Positions 24,320-31,808 of a stretch of 64,000 bases of DNA are shown here, in pieces. Numbering within the stretch: the stretch's first letter is position 1; each line of letters starts with the position of its first letter. This stretch comes from JANXMY01 sp965246745. GTDB lineage: Bacteria > Armatimonadota > Armatimonadia > Armatimonadales > Capsulimonadaceae. Below the pieces are notes generated by a model. It was not told where the DNA came from, ran no database searches, and saw only the letters and a list, made by a program, of their open reading frames with translations. Position numbers and translations under genes: made by a program. The DNA is taken from NCBI GenBank assembly GCA_965246745.1, contig OZ251980.1, positions 248,001 to 312,000 of the forward strand, given 5' to 3'.

Positions 24320-25942
24320 CTAGTAATCGTCGTCGTCGTGGGCGGCGCTGGCGTTGCCCCGGCCGGCCTTTTCCTTCTTCTCGACAATCAGCGAGTTGGT
24401 GGACAGGATCATGCCGGCGATGGACGACGCGTTTTGCAGCGCTGAGCGGGTGACTTTCACCGGGTCCACAATGCCGGCGGCGACAAGGTCCACATATTCT
24501 TCGGTCAGCGCGTTCAGGCCGTGGCCGGCGGGCAGAGTTTTCACTTTCTGCACGACAACCGAGCCTTCGAGGCCCGCATTCGCGGCGATCTGGCGCAGCG
24601 GCTCTTCGAGGGCGCGGCGGACAATGTTCGCGCCGACTTTCTCGTCGCCCGACAAGCCCAGATTGTCCAGGACGGGGATCAGCGACACTAAAGTCGCGCC
24701 GCCGCCGGCGACAATGCCTTCTTCGACCGCCGCACGGGTGGCCGACAGGGCATCCTCGAAGCGGTGCTTCTTTTCTTTCAGCGCCGTTTCGGTGGCCGCG
24801 CCGACTTGAATCACCGCGACGCCGCCGGCGAGTTTAGCGAGGCGCTCCTGCAATTTTTCTTTGTCGTAAGAGCTGTCGGTGTTGTCAATCTGGCGGCGAA
24901 TCTGCTCGATCCGGCCTTTGACCCCATCGGTCGTCCCGCCGCCTTCGACCACCACCGTGTTTTCTTTGGTGATGACGATTTTCTTGGCCGTGCCCAGATC
25001 GGTCAGCTCGACATCTTTGAGCGGAATGCCCAAATCTTCGGTGATGAACTTGCCGCCGGTCAAAACGCCGATGTCTTCCATCATGGCTTTGCGGCGGTCG
25101 CCGAAGCCGGGGGCTTTCACCGCGACCACGTTCAGAATGCCGCGCAGCTTGTTGACGACCAGCGTAGCGAGCGCTTCGCCGTCCACATCTTCGGCGATAA
25201 TCAGCAGGGGCCGGCGGGACTGGGACACTTTCTCAAGCAGCCCGAGCAGGTCCTGCACCGACGAGATTTTCTTCTCGAACAGCAGGATCAGCGGGTTTTC
25301 CAGCGTCGCTTCCTGGCGCTCCTGGTCGGTCACAAAGTACGGCGAGATGAAGCCTTTGTCGAACTGAAGGCCCTCGACGACTTCCAGGGTCGTGTCCGTC
25401 CCCTTGCTTTCTTCCACGGTAATGACGCCGTCTTTGCCGACTTTGTCCAGGGCTTCCGCGATCATCGCGCCGATCTCGGGGTCGTTGCCGGAGATGGACG
25501 CGACCTGGGCAATGGACGCCTTGTCGGTGATGTCAATTTTGCGCGACTTCAGCTCGGCGACGGCGGCCTCGACGGCCAGCTCGATGCCGCGCCGCAGGGC
25601 GATGGGGTTGCCGCCGGCGGCGACGTAGCGCAGGCCCTCGTTGACGATGGCCTGGGCCAGCACAGTCGCGGTGGTGGTGCCGTCGCCGGCGACATCGTTG
25701 GTTTTCGACGCCACTTCGCGGACAAGCTGTGCGCCCATGTTCTCATACGGGTCGTCCAGCTCGATTTCTTTGGCGACGGTGACGCCGTCTTTGGTGATGG
25801 TCGGGCTGCCCCACTTTTTGTCTAAAACGACGTTGCGGCCCTTCGGCCCCAGCGTCACTTTGACGGCGTTCGCGACGGCATTCGCGCCGCGCTCGAGTGC
25901 CCGGCGTGCTTCTTCGTCAAACAGCAATGTTTTGGCTGCCAT
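24320..25942 (-). CDS. groEL: Chaperonin GroEL (60 kDa subunit)
   Basis: 540 residues, complete. It folds proteins as a double heptamer with GroES. Typical marks are KVTLGPKGRNVVLDKKWGSP, GDGTTTATVLAQAIVNEGL, PLLIIAEDVDGEALATLVVN and AAVEEGIVAGGGATL. The C-terminal tail ends NASAAHDDDDY; the usual Gly-Gly-Met repeats are absent, so the cavity-lining tail is acidic instead. Transcribed from the CIRCE-controlled promoter in front of groES; a palindrome lies between the two genes. Confidence 0.98.
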   Translation of the reverse strand: MAAKTLLFDEEARRALERGANAVANAVKVTLGPKGRNVVLDKKWGSPTITKDGVTVAKEIELDDPYENMGAQLVREVASKTNDVAGDGTTTATVLAQAIVNEGLRYVAAGGNPIALRRGIELAVEAAVAELKSRKIDITDKASIAQVASISGNDPEIGAMIAEALDKVGKDGVITVEESKGTDTTLEVVEGLQFDKGFISPYFVTDQERQEATLENPLILLFEKKISSVQDLLGLLEKVSQSRRPLLIIAEDVDGEALATLVVNKLRGILNVVAVKAPGFGDRRKAMMEDIGVLTGGKFITEDLGIPLKDVELTDLGTAKKIVITKENTVVVEGGGTTDGVKGRIEQIRRQIDNTDSSYDKEKLQERLAKLAGGVAVIQVGAATETALKEKKHRFEDALSATRAAVEEGIVAGGGATLVSLIPVLDNLGLSGDEKVGANIVRRALEEPLRQIAANAGLEGSVVVQKVKTLPAGHGLNALTEEYVDLVAAGIVDPVKVTRSALQNASSIAGMILSTNSLIVEKKEKAGRGNASAAHDDDDY

Positions 25943-25966
25943 AATCTGTATAATCTCCTAGTAATC

Positions 25967-26054
25967 GCAGGGGCGAACCTTGTGTTCGCCCTTTTTCTTC
26001 CGCGTTTCTGCCACGCGGGTTTTGCCGGAAGGCGAACACTAGGTTCGCCCCTAC
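25967..26054. repeat. Palindromic element, family E, between groES and groEL
   Basis: The arms GGGGCGAACCTTGTGTTCGCC (first 20 bases matched by GGCGAACACTAGGTTCGCCC on the other side) form a long hairpin of about 88 bp in the groES-groEL gap, on the transcript. Confidence 0.85.
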
Positions 26055-26062
26055 ACAGTGGA

Positions 26063-26356
26063 CTACCCCTTGACGGCGTAAATCTGGTCTTCGTCCAAAA
26101 TCATGTACTCGGTGCCGTCGAGCTTCAGCTCGGTGCCGCCGTATTTGGAATAAATCACCGTTTCGCCGACCGCGACGGTCACGGTCGAGCGGGAGCCGTC
26201 GTCGAGGATGCGGCCGGGACCGACCGCGATCACTTCGCCTTCCTGCGGCTTCTGCTTGGCCGAGTCGGGGATATAAATGCCGCCGCTGGTCTGGGTCTCG
26301 GCTTCGCTGGGCTTAACCAGCACTTTGTCCGACAGGGGCCGGAAATTAACTGCCAT
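26063..26356 (-). CDS. groES: Co-chaperonin GroES
   Basis: 97 residues, usual length. It caps the GroEL cavity as a heptamer. Features: RPLSDKVLVKPSEAETQTSG at the N-terminus, the mobile loop GGIYIPDSA, GEVIAVGPG and the ending YMILDEDQIYAV. GGAGACACC upstream provides the ribosome binding site. First gene of the operon behind the CIRCE operator. Confidence 0.97.
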   Translation of the reverse strand: MAVNFRPLSDKVLVKPSEAETQTSGGIYIPDSAKQKPQEGEVIAVGPGRILDDGSRSTVTVAVGETVIYSKYGGTELKLDGTEYMILDEDQIYAVKG

Positions 26357-26411
26357 TCTAAGGTGTCTCCTTTGTCACATGCGTTGTGTGGTGGGCGAAA
26401 AAGTCTCCGTT

Positions 26412-26438
26412 TTAGCACTCGCCTACGGAGAGTGCTAA
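26412..26438. promoter_or_regulatory. CIRCE operator (HrcA binding site)
   Basis: Perfect inverted repeat TTAGCACTC - 9 bp - GAGTGCTAA, the canonical CIRCE element bound by the repressor HrcA. It sits just downstream of the promoter start point and about 56 bp before the groES start codon. It implies heat-shock control by HrcA, which is not encoded in this window. Confidence 0.97.
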
Positions 26439-26448
26439 AATCATATCC

Positions 26449-26477
26449 ATTCTACTCGCTTCGGCAGAAATTGTCAA
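26449..26477 (-). promoter_or_regulatory. Promoter of groESL
   Basis: Minus strand TTGACA (26472-26477), 17 bp, TAGAAT (26449-26454). The start point near 26442 abuts the CIRCE operator. Confidence 0.9.
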
Positions 26478-26497
26478 GCGGCCCGAAACGCAGAAAC

Positions 26498-26522
26498 GAC
26501 CCGGCACGTTTTGTGCCGGGTC
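26498..26522 (-). terminator. Hairpin downstream of the GH5 gene
   Basis: GACCCGGCAC, a short loop and GTGCCGGGTC between the GH5 stop codon and the groES promoter. It has only a weak T tract (GTTTC) on the minus strand; probable terminator. Confidence 0.6.
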
Positions 26523-26535
26523 GAAAGCCGTGGGT

Positions 26536-26563
26536 GCGAGTTTTTGCTCGCGAGTTTTTGCTC
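26536..26563. repeat. Tandem 14 bp duplication after the GH5 stop codon
   Basis: GCGAGTTTTTGCTC occurs twice in a row, beginning about 10 bp past the GH5 stop codon on the minus strand. Each copy is itself a mini-hairpin. Confidence 0.85.
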
Positions 26564-26572
26564 GCGATTTTC

Positions 26573-28135
26573 TCAGTAAGTGCTGACGCAGTCCAGCAGG
26601 CATGTCCCGCTCCATGCGCTCGGCTTGCTTTGGTCGAACTGGTATGCCAGCGAGCCGGCGGCGGCAGAGCCTTTCAGGGTGGCGAACGCGACTTTGTTCC
26701 AGCTATTCGTCTTCAAGTGCGTGAACACGGCGTGGCCGATGTCTTTGCCGGCCTTGTCGTAGACATGGCCTTCCACTTGAAAGACATTGGAGCCGCTCGG
26801 AACCCAGACCTGCGCGGAAACGGTCTTGCCGGCGGGAATGGCCGGATTGGCGACGGAGACTGCGGAATACTGGTTTGTGCCGCCGACGGTGAAGCTGAGC
26901 GCCCGGCTGCCCCCAAAGGCTTTCGTGCCGGTTGTCAGGCCCGTAATCGTGCCCCACCCAACCTTCCAGCCCTGCGTCCCGGTCTCAAACGAGTAAAGCT
27001 GCGGGTCGGTCGCAATCCAGTTCTGTACGACCGCGCCGTAGGGGGTGACGTTGTTGTTTAAGTCCAGCACAAAGCCCGCCGTGCCGAGCGGGTTGGACGG
27101 GTCGCCGTTGTTGCAGGTCCAGGCCGTGCCGCCGCTCAGGTTGGCGCTGACCCAGGGCAGCAGCGTGCCGCCGATCCAGTTCGCGCCGGGCTGGTTGCTG
27201 GTCAGGGTGTAAACGCCGAACTCGCCGGCAAGGACCGGGTACTGCTTGGCCGCCGGCAGGATTTCCGTGTTCCAGTTTGCGGGATCGCTTTTGTACGACG
27301 CGCTGCCGGTGAAGTAGTAGATATGAACATCATACGCAATGCCGTTGCCGCCGGGGTCGGACAGGGCGCTGCCGCCGGTCAGCCCCCGCAGGTCATAGGC
27401 CCAGTCGAGGCCGCCCGCGACAATCAAATTGTGCGCTCCCGTGCCCCGAATCGTGTTCACCAGCGTCTGCTGGCCGGGCGACCAGTATTGATACGTCGCG
27501 CCGTGGTACTGCTCGGTGATTTGGCCGCCGTTTTTCCAGATGTTCCACGAAGCCGCCCCGTTGCCGTCGGAAGCGAGGTCATGCGGCTCATTGTACAGGC
27601 CGAAGATGACAGCGGGGTTGTTGGCATAGCGGGCGGCAATTTGGCTCCAAAAGTAGTTGGTGTTCCAATCGCAGAAATTGTGCTGCCCGAAGTTGCTGCC
27701 CCAGGTGCCCATGTCGGACCAGTGGCATTCCAGCAGCACATACGCGTTGGCGTTGGATGCTTGATTGACGATGCCGTCCACAAACGCCCAGTACGACGAA
27801 GAATAGTTCGGCGCTCCCCAGTCGTCGGTGCCGCCCTGGCCGATCCAGCGGTCCTGGCACAGAGGCAGCCGGATCAGCCGGGAATTGAACGTGTTCAGTG
27901 CAGAGTTGATGTTGCTTTGGAAAGTCGGGGCCAGCGTGTTCGGGTCGGAAGAGCCGCCGCTGTTGGTGAATTCGAGGCCGGAAACATTGACGCCTTTCAG
28001 CTTGACGGCGTTGCCGTTGTCGAGGATTTGGTTGCCGGAAACGTATAAATTGTTCGGGGAAGCCGTCGCGGCCCCCGTCATCAGGGCGAAAGCCGCCGCG
28101 ACGCCGGCGGCGCGGCGGACAAGTCGAGAAAACAT
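26573..28135 (-). CDS. Secreted GH5 endoglucanase with C-terminal carbohydrate-binding-like domain
   Basis: 520 residues. A signal peptide (core 10-21, cleavage after ATA) exports it. The glycoside hydrolase family 5 domain spans about 27-375: GVNVSGLEF near the start, catalytic acid/base Glu183 in FGLYNEPHD, conserved AYDVHIYYF and nucleophile Glu305 in VLAGEFGVY. Residues about 380-520 (QLYSFETGTQGWKVGWG onward) form a beta-rich jelly-roll typical of CBM-like modules ('FE.G..GW' opening). It hydrolyses beta-1,4-glucan or related polymers outside the cell. A single-gene transcript with a strong promoter and an operator-like palindrome at 28206-28267. Confidence 0.93.
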   Translation of the reverse strand: MFSRLVRRAAGVAAAFALMTGAATASPNNLYVSGNQILDNGNAVKLKGVNVSGLEFTNSGGSSDPNTLAPTFQSNINSALNTFNSRLIRLPLCQDRWIGQGGTDDWGAPNYSSSYWAFVDGIVNQASNANAYVLLECHWSDMGTWGSNFGQHNFCDWNTNYFWSQIAARYANNPAVIFGLYNEPHDLASDGNGAASWNIWKNGGQITEQYHGATYQYWSPGQQTLVNTIRGTGAHNLIVAGGLDWAYDLRGLTGGSALSDPGGNGIAYDVHIYYFTGSASYKSDPANWNTEILPAAKQYPVLAGEFGVYTLTSNQPGANWIGGTLLPWVSANLSGGTAWTCNNGDPSNPLGTAGFVLDLNNNVTPYGAVVQNWIATDPQLYSFETGTQGWKVGWGTITGLTTGTKAFGGSRALSFTVGGTNQYSAVSVANPAIPAGKTVSAQVWVPSGSNVFQVEGHVYDKAGKDIGHAVFTHLKTNSWNKVAFATLKGSAAAGSLAYQFDQSKPSAWSGTCLLDCVSTY

Positions 28136-28205
28136 AGGTGATTCCTTTTCTGCCCGGCAGGGCGTTAGATCGCAATTATCGCGAGACTAACTAGATATAT
28201 CTGCC

Positions 28206-28223
28206 TGTCCAACCGATTGGACA
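28206..28223. promoter_or_regulatory. Operator-like palindrome in front of the GH5 gene
   Basis: TGTCCAA-CCGA-TTGGACA, perfect 7 bp arms, lying about 10-25 bp after the predicted start point. The position suits a repressor of the LacI or similar family. The regulator is not identified here. Confidence 0.6.
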
Positions 28224-28238
28224 CGGGAGACGCAGGGA

Positions 28239-28267
28239 AGTATATCACGTTCGCGCCGCGATGTCAA
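28239..28267 (-). promoter_or_regulatory. Promoter of the GH5 gene
   Basis: Minus strand TTGACA (28262-28267), exactly 17 bp, TATACT (28239-28244). A near-consensus promoter giving a leader of about 95 nt. Confidence 0.88.
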
Positions 28268-28280
28268 GCATCAATAGAAA

Positions 28281-28316
28281 AAAGCCCACACGGATTTAAC
28301 CCGCGCAGGCTTGCTT
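28281..28316 (-). terminator. Second terminator behind the 28425-28956 gene pair
   Basis: On the minus strand GCCTGCGCGG, a loop and CCGTGTGGGC followed by six T. With the next hairpin it makes a double terminator shielding the GH5 promoter. Confidence 0.6.
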
Positions 28317-28386
28317 GCTGAAAACGCGCGTCAGTCTGTCCGTGCGTCATTCCCGCCGAAATTGTCAAGCCGAGGGCAGAGAAACA

Positions 28387-28424
28387 AAAACAAGCCCCAC
28401 CAAAGCCGGCAGGGCTTGTTTTCG
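28387..28424 (-). terminator. Rho-independent terminator
   Basis: On the minus strand AACAAGCCCT, loop, GGGGCTTGTTTTTGTTT. It directly follows the stop codon of the 118-residue gene. Confidence 0.85.
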
Positions 28425-28781
28425 TTACTCAGAATGGTAAACCGGCATGACGGTCACCAATACTGCTTCTTCGTCCAACATTTCCTCGGCTTTGGCTCGC
28501 AGCTCATCTGCAAAGTCAGATAACAGCGAAAGGTGTTGCGAAAACGAGTAGGGCGTGTCCGTGTAGATTAAATTGACTCTATCCGGGACCGGCTCACCCG
28601 TGCGCGAAAGATAGTTGCCTTCCAGCCTGCGCTGCAACGTACATCCGCCGAATATGTAGGTAAACTCTGCCTCCAACGTCTCGAGTAAGCGGTCATAAGC
28701 AGTAAGCGGCAGGTCGGGTACATAAACTTCAACCCTTGCTTTTTCGGAAAGAGGCAATGAAACGTTCCCCTTTCGTTTCAA
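28425..28781 (-). CDS. Conserved hypothetical, second gene of a small bicistronic pair
   Basis: 118 residues if it begins at ATG 28781, which overlaps the upstream gene by 53 bp; the conserved part begins at VEVYVPDLPLTAYDRLLETL. It then has FTYIFGGCTLQRRLEGNYLS and ends VTVMPVYHSE. I recall similar proteins in Cyanobacteria, also next to a small partner, without known function. Soluble, no membrane segment. The large overlap suggests a tightly coupled pair, as in toxin-antitoxin or regulatory pairs, but that is inference. Confidence 0.65.
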   Translation of the reverse strand: MKRKGNVSLPLSEKARVEVYVPDLPLTAYDRLLETLEAEFTYIFGGCTLQRRLEGNYLSRTGEPVPDRVNLIYTDTPYSFSQHLSLLSDFADELRAKAEEMLDEEAVLVTVMPVYHSE

Positions 28782-28956
28782 TGAATTCTTCTGTGCGGCG
28801 AAGCGACTCTTCCGCCGTCAATTTCATGCGCTTCGGGCGGCGGATAATCCATCCGTCTTCGGTCGTTTCGGTTTCTGTCCCGGCGGTCTGTCCGGGCAAG
28901 GCATTCTCTGATTGGTTGTCTTCCACGATTTTTCTCCTCCCGCGCAATGCCGTCAT
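28729..28956 (-). CDS. Conserved hypothetical, first gene of the small bicistronic pair
   Basis: 75 residues, soluble and highly charged. The C-terminal half (LTAEESLRRTEEFIETKGER, FIASFRKSKG) is one amphipathic helix of the type found in small antitoxins or protein-binding adaptors; the N-terminal half is low-complexity (TETETTEDG). GGAGGAG upstream is a very strong ribosome binding site. Its end overlaps the next gene. Confidence 0.6.
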   Translation of the reverse strand: MTALRGRRKIVEDNQSENALPGQTAGTETETTEDGWIIRRPKRMKLTAEESLRRTEEFIETKGERFIASFRKSKG

Positions 28957-29007
28957 TCTACCACATTCGCCGCCGCCAAGACTATCATGGGGTTCTGTTT
29001 AGCGGGA

Positions 29008-29535
29008 TTAAACACCCGCTCTGGAGTAGACTTTAAGAATAAATGTGTCAAGCCACTGCGTTTTGATACGCGCATACTCTGACTTGTCAGGGACGGCTCT
29101 GGCAAGACTTAGTTTGGAGTCGTCGTATTCCCGTGCCAGGTCAAGATGCCGGCAAAGAACCTCACGGAAGAGAAGATAAGCATGCCAGTCGCGGCTGGGT
29201 TCCAGGTAAATATGCGCCTGGCAGAAACGGATGTTATTTTGCTCGCGGACGGCGTAGTAATGCCCGGCTCGATCTGCGGACAGGCCGCGATAGGTGTAGC
29301 CGAGCGCCGTCAGCGCTTCGGCGACAGGGGCAGCGCCGCGCTCCCCGCAGAGAATGGCAAGGTCAAGGATCGGTTTTGCATGAACGCTCGGGATTGAAGT
29401 GCTGCCGACATGTTCAATCTGCACATCGGCCTCTTGCAGAGCAGACTCAATTTGATGCTTTTCAAAAAGAAAATCGTCTCGCCAGGCGGGGTCATGCGGC
29501 AGCAGGCATAGGTCAGCTTTGTCCATTCCATACAT
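29008..29535 (-). CDS. GrpB/UPF0157-family nucleotidyltransferase-fold protein
   Basis: 175 residues. The GrpB pattern is clear: LLPHDPAWRDDFLFEKHQIE, then the core IEHVGSTSIPSVHAKPILDL (GS motif with the acidic pair), ALGYTYRG and CQAHIYLEP followed by LLFREVLCRHLDLAREYDDS. It belongs to the Pol-beta nucleotidyltransferase fold (GSxxxG-like, DxD-type acidic site). The reaction in bacteria is unknown. Divergent from polB, with about 90 bp between the starts. Confidence 0.88.
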   Translation of the reverse strand: MYGMDKADLCLLPHDPAWRDDFLFEKHQIESALQEADVQIEHVGSTSIPSVHAKPILDLAILCGERGAAPVAEALTALGYTYRGLSADRAGHYYAVREQNNIRFCQAHIYLEPSRDWHAYLLFREVLCRHLDLAREYDDSKLSLARAVPDKSEYARIKTQWLDTFILKVYSRAGV

Positions 29536-29614
29536 AGGTAAACCCTTCCGCCAAATTATAGCACAGCGTCAGTCACACTCGCTGACGACCCTGCTGAGAC
29601 GGCAGCGGGTCGGG

Positions 29615-29620
29615 TACAAT
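29615..29620 (+). promoter_or_regulatory. -10 box of polB; probably leaderless transcript
   Basis: TACAAT ends 7 bp before the ATG of polB (29628), so the start point should coincide with the initiation codon. The -35 is weak. No ribosome binding site is present, consistent with a leaderless mRNA. Confidence 0.55.
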
Positions 29621-29627
29621 AGACGGC

Positions 29628-31799
29628 ATGAGTGAGCAGCGTTTGGACGAAGTTTTGTTCGGGACCGACCCGGCAGAGCGGATTGTGGCGGTGGAAACAA
29701 GCGACAGGGACGCGACGCTGTTTCTGCGGGACGGAGACGAGACTAAGACGAAAATCGTGCCGTTTGTGCCCTGGCTTGTCACCGACAAAGAGCGGCATTT
29801 TCCGGGGGCGGAGACGACCGAGCTAAGCGGCGACGGCTACAGCTATCTCGTGCGGTTCCCGGCGGGCTGGCGAGCCTACCAGGAAGCGAAGCGGACGCTG
29901 CGGGACGAGCACGCGGGGGTTTGTCAGTACGGCAGCGCGATCAAGCAGTTTATGGTTGCCTCGGGGTACACGCTCTTTAAAGGCATGGCGTTTGACGACT
30001 TGAAGCGCCTGCAAATTGATATTGAGACCACGTCGCTCGACCCCGCCCTGCCCGGCGCGGCGATTTTCATGATCAGCGTTTCGGACAACCGGGGCTTCGC
30101 CGACGTGCTCATCGGCCCTGAAGCGGATATTCTGCGCAAGCTGCTATCCATTGTCGAGACGCGCGACCCGGACGTGGTTGAAGGCCATAACTTTTACTCG
30201 TTCGACCTGCCGTACCTCATCGCCCGGATGGGAGCGCTCGGCATTGCGCCCAATTTGGGCCGCTACGGTTCTCCCGCCGTGGTCGGTGCGCCCCGCAACT
30301 GCGCCATCGGCACCAATGCCCGGCAGTTCACGCCGAGCTACCTCTACGGACGGCATATCTTGGACACGCTGCTGCAAGTGCAGCGGTTCGACTGGTCGCG
30401 CGGCCAGGTGTCGTCGTATGGCCTGAAAGAGTGCGCCCAAACCTACGGCATCGCCCCTCCGGGCCGCGTGTACCTGGACCGTGCCGAGATTGTCGAGACC
30501 TATCAAAAGGACCCCGAGCGGGTCAAGACCTATGCCGCGCAGGATGTGGCCGAAACGGCGGCGCTGGCGGCGCTGGTCGCCCCGACCGAGTTTTACCAAA
30601 CCCAGATGGTGCCCGATTCGTACCAAAATGTCGCCGTCACCGGCAACGGCGAGAAAATCAATGCCATTCTCCTGCGCGAGTATCTGCGTCAGGGCCGGGC
30701 GGTCGCGAAGCAAAAGGCCCCCCAGCCTTACCCCGGCGGCTACACCGAAGTGCGGGTCACGGGGGTTGTCAAGCCGATTGTCAAGGCCGATGTCGAAAGC
30801 CTGTACCCGAGCCTCATGCTGACCCAAAAAATCGCCCCGGCGTCGGACACGCTCGGCATCTTTTTGCCGCTGCTGTCGGATTTGACCCAGCGGCGACTGG
30901 ACGCCAAAGCCAAGCTCAAAACGACCCCCAAAGACACCCGCGATTATGCCTATTGGGACGGCCTGCAAAACTCGTTCAAAACGATTATCAACTCGTTCTA
31001 CGGCTATGTCGGCGGGCCGTTTTATTTCAACGACTACGACGCCGCCCGGCGCGTCACCGAGGCGGGGCAGGCGATTGTCAAGCAGATTGCGGCGGAGCTG
31101 GAAGCCGAAGGCGCTCATGTCATCGAGATAGATACCGACGGCGTGTATTTCAAGCCGCCGCCGGAAGTTCAGAGCGAAGCCGACGAGCTGGCCTATGTCG
31201 AGAAGATCGGCGCGACCCTCCCGCCCGGCATCCGCCTGGCGCACGACGGCTCGTATGCCGCCATGCTGTCGCTGAAGATGAAAAATTACGTTTTGGTCGA
31301 GCCGAACGGCCACAAAATCTTTAAAGGCTCGTCGCTGCGCTCCCGCGCCGACGAGCGCTACGGCCGGGTCTTTTTGACCGATGCCGTCAATCTGCTGCTT
31401 GACGAAAACCCGGACCAGCTTTCGCATTTGTACAAAGATTTGATAGACAAAATCGAAGCGGGCCAAATGCCGATAGACCTGCTCGCCAAGCGCGAGCGGG
31501 TCACCGACAAGCTCTTGTCGTCGGAAATGCGGAAACGCGCCGCCGACGCCATCAAAGGCGCGGGCATCAATCAAGGCGAGTTTGTCTCGCTGTACCAAAA
31601 GCGCGACAAGTCGCTTGGCTTGGTGCAGGACTACTCCCAAGACGAAGACACCGATTATTACGCCCAAAAGCTCTACAAGTTCGCCGGGCGGCTGAAAGAA
31701 GCCGTCGGCGAGGACAAGTTCGACGTGCTCTTCCCTAAGCCCGTCCCCGCCGCCAAGCGCCCCGACCCGTCGCAGATGACGATGGATTTGTTCGGATAA
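29628..31799 (+). CDS. Family B DNA polymerase with 3'-5' exonuclease
   Basis: 723 residues. Exonuclease motifs: LQIDIETTS (about 127-135), VEGHNFYSFDLPYL (Exo II) and YAAQDVAETAAL (Exo III, here with Ala-Ala where Tyr is usual). Polymerase motifs: A, KADVESLYPSLM (Asp and the SLYPS core); B, KTIINSFYGYVGG; C, IEIDTDGVYF, where the family usually has YGDTDS. Both catalytic Asp residues of motif C are kept. Shorter than E. coli Pol II (783). Bacterial polB genes of this shorter type are scattered among phyla. It precedes the ATPase-PIN pair by 9 bp and may be co-transcribed; a repair or defence role is possible. Confidence 0.93.
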   Translation: MSEQRLDEVLFGTDPAERIVAVETSDRDATLFLRDGDETKTKIVPFVPWLVTDKERHFPGAETTELSGDGYSYLVRFPAGWRAYQEAKRTLRDEHAGVCQYGSAIKQFMVASGYTLFKGMAFDDLKRLQIDIETTSLDPALPGAAIFMISVSDNRGFADVLIGPEADILRKLLSIVETRDPDVVEGHNFYSFDLPYLIARMGALGIAPNLGRYGSPAVVGAPRNCAIGTNARQFTPSYLYGRHILDTLLQVQRFDWSRGQVSSYGLKECAQTYGIAPPGRVYLDRAEIVETYQKDPERVKTYAAQDVAETAALAALVAPTEFYQTQMVPDSYQNVAVTGNGEKINAILLREYLRQGRAVAKQKAPQPYPGGYTEVRVTGVVKPIVKADVESLYPSLMLTQKIAPASDTLGIFLPLLSDLTQRRLDAKAKLKTTPKDTRDYAYWDGLQNSFKTIINSFYGYVGGPFYFNDYDAARRVTEAGQAIVKQIAAELEAEGAHVIEIDTDGVYFKPPPEVQSEADELAYVEKIGATLPPGIRLAHDGSYAAMLSLKMKNYVLVEPNGHKIFKGSSLRSRADERYGRVFLTDAVNLLLDENPDQLSHLYKDLIDKIEAGQMPIDLLAKRERVTDKLLSSEMRKRAADAIKGAGINQGEFVSLYQKRDKSLGLVQDYSQDEDTDYYAQKLYKFAGRLKEAVGEDKFDVLFPKPVPAAKRPDPSQMTMDLFG

Positions 31800-31808
31800 A
31801 CAAAGCAC

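Noticed and set aside
28136..28260. Riboswitch in the GH5 leader
   Set aside because: The leader contains a palindrome and a promoter but no conserved riboswitch core that I recognise.
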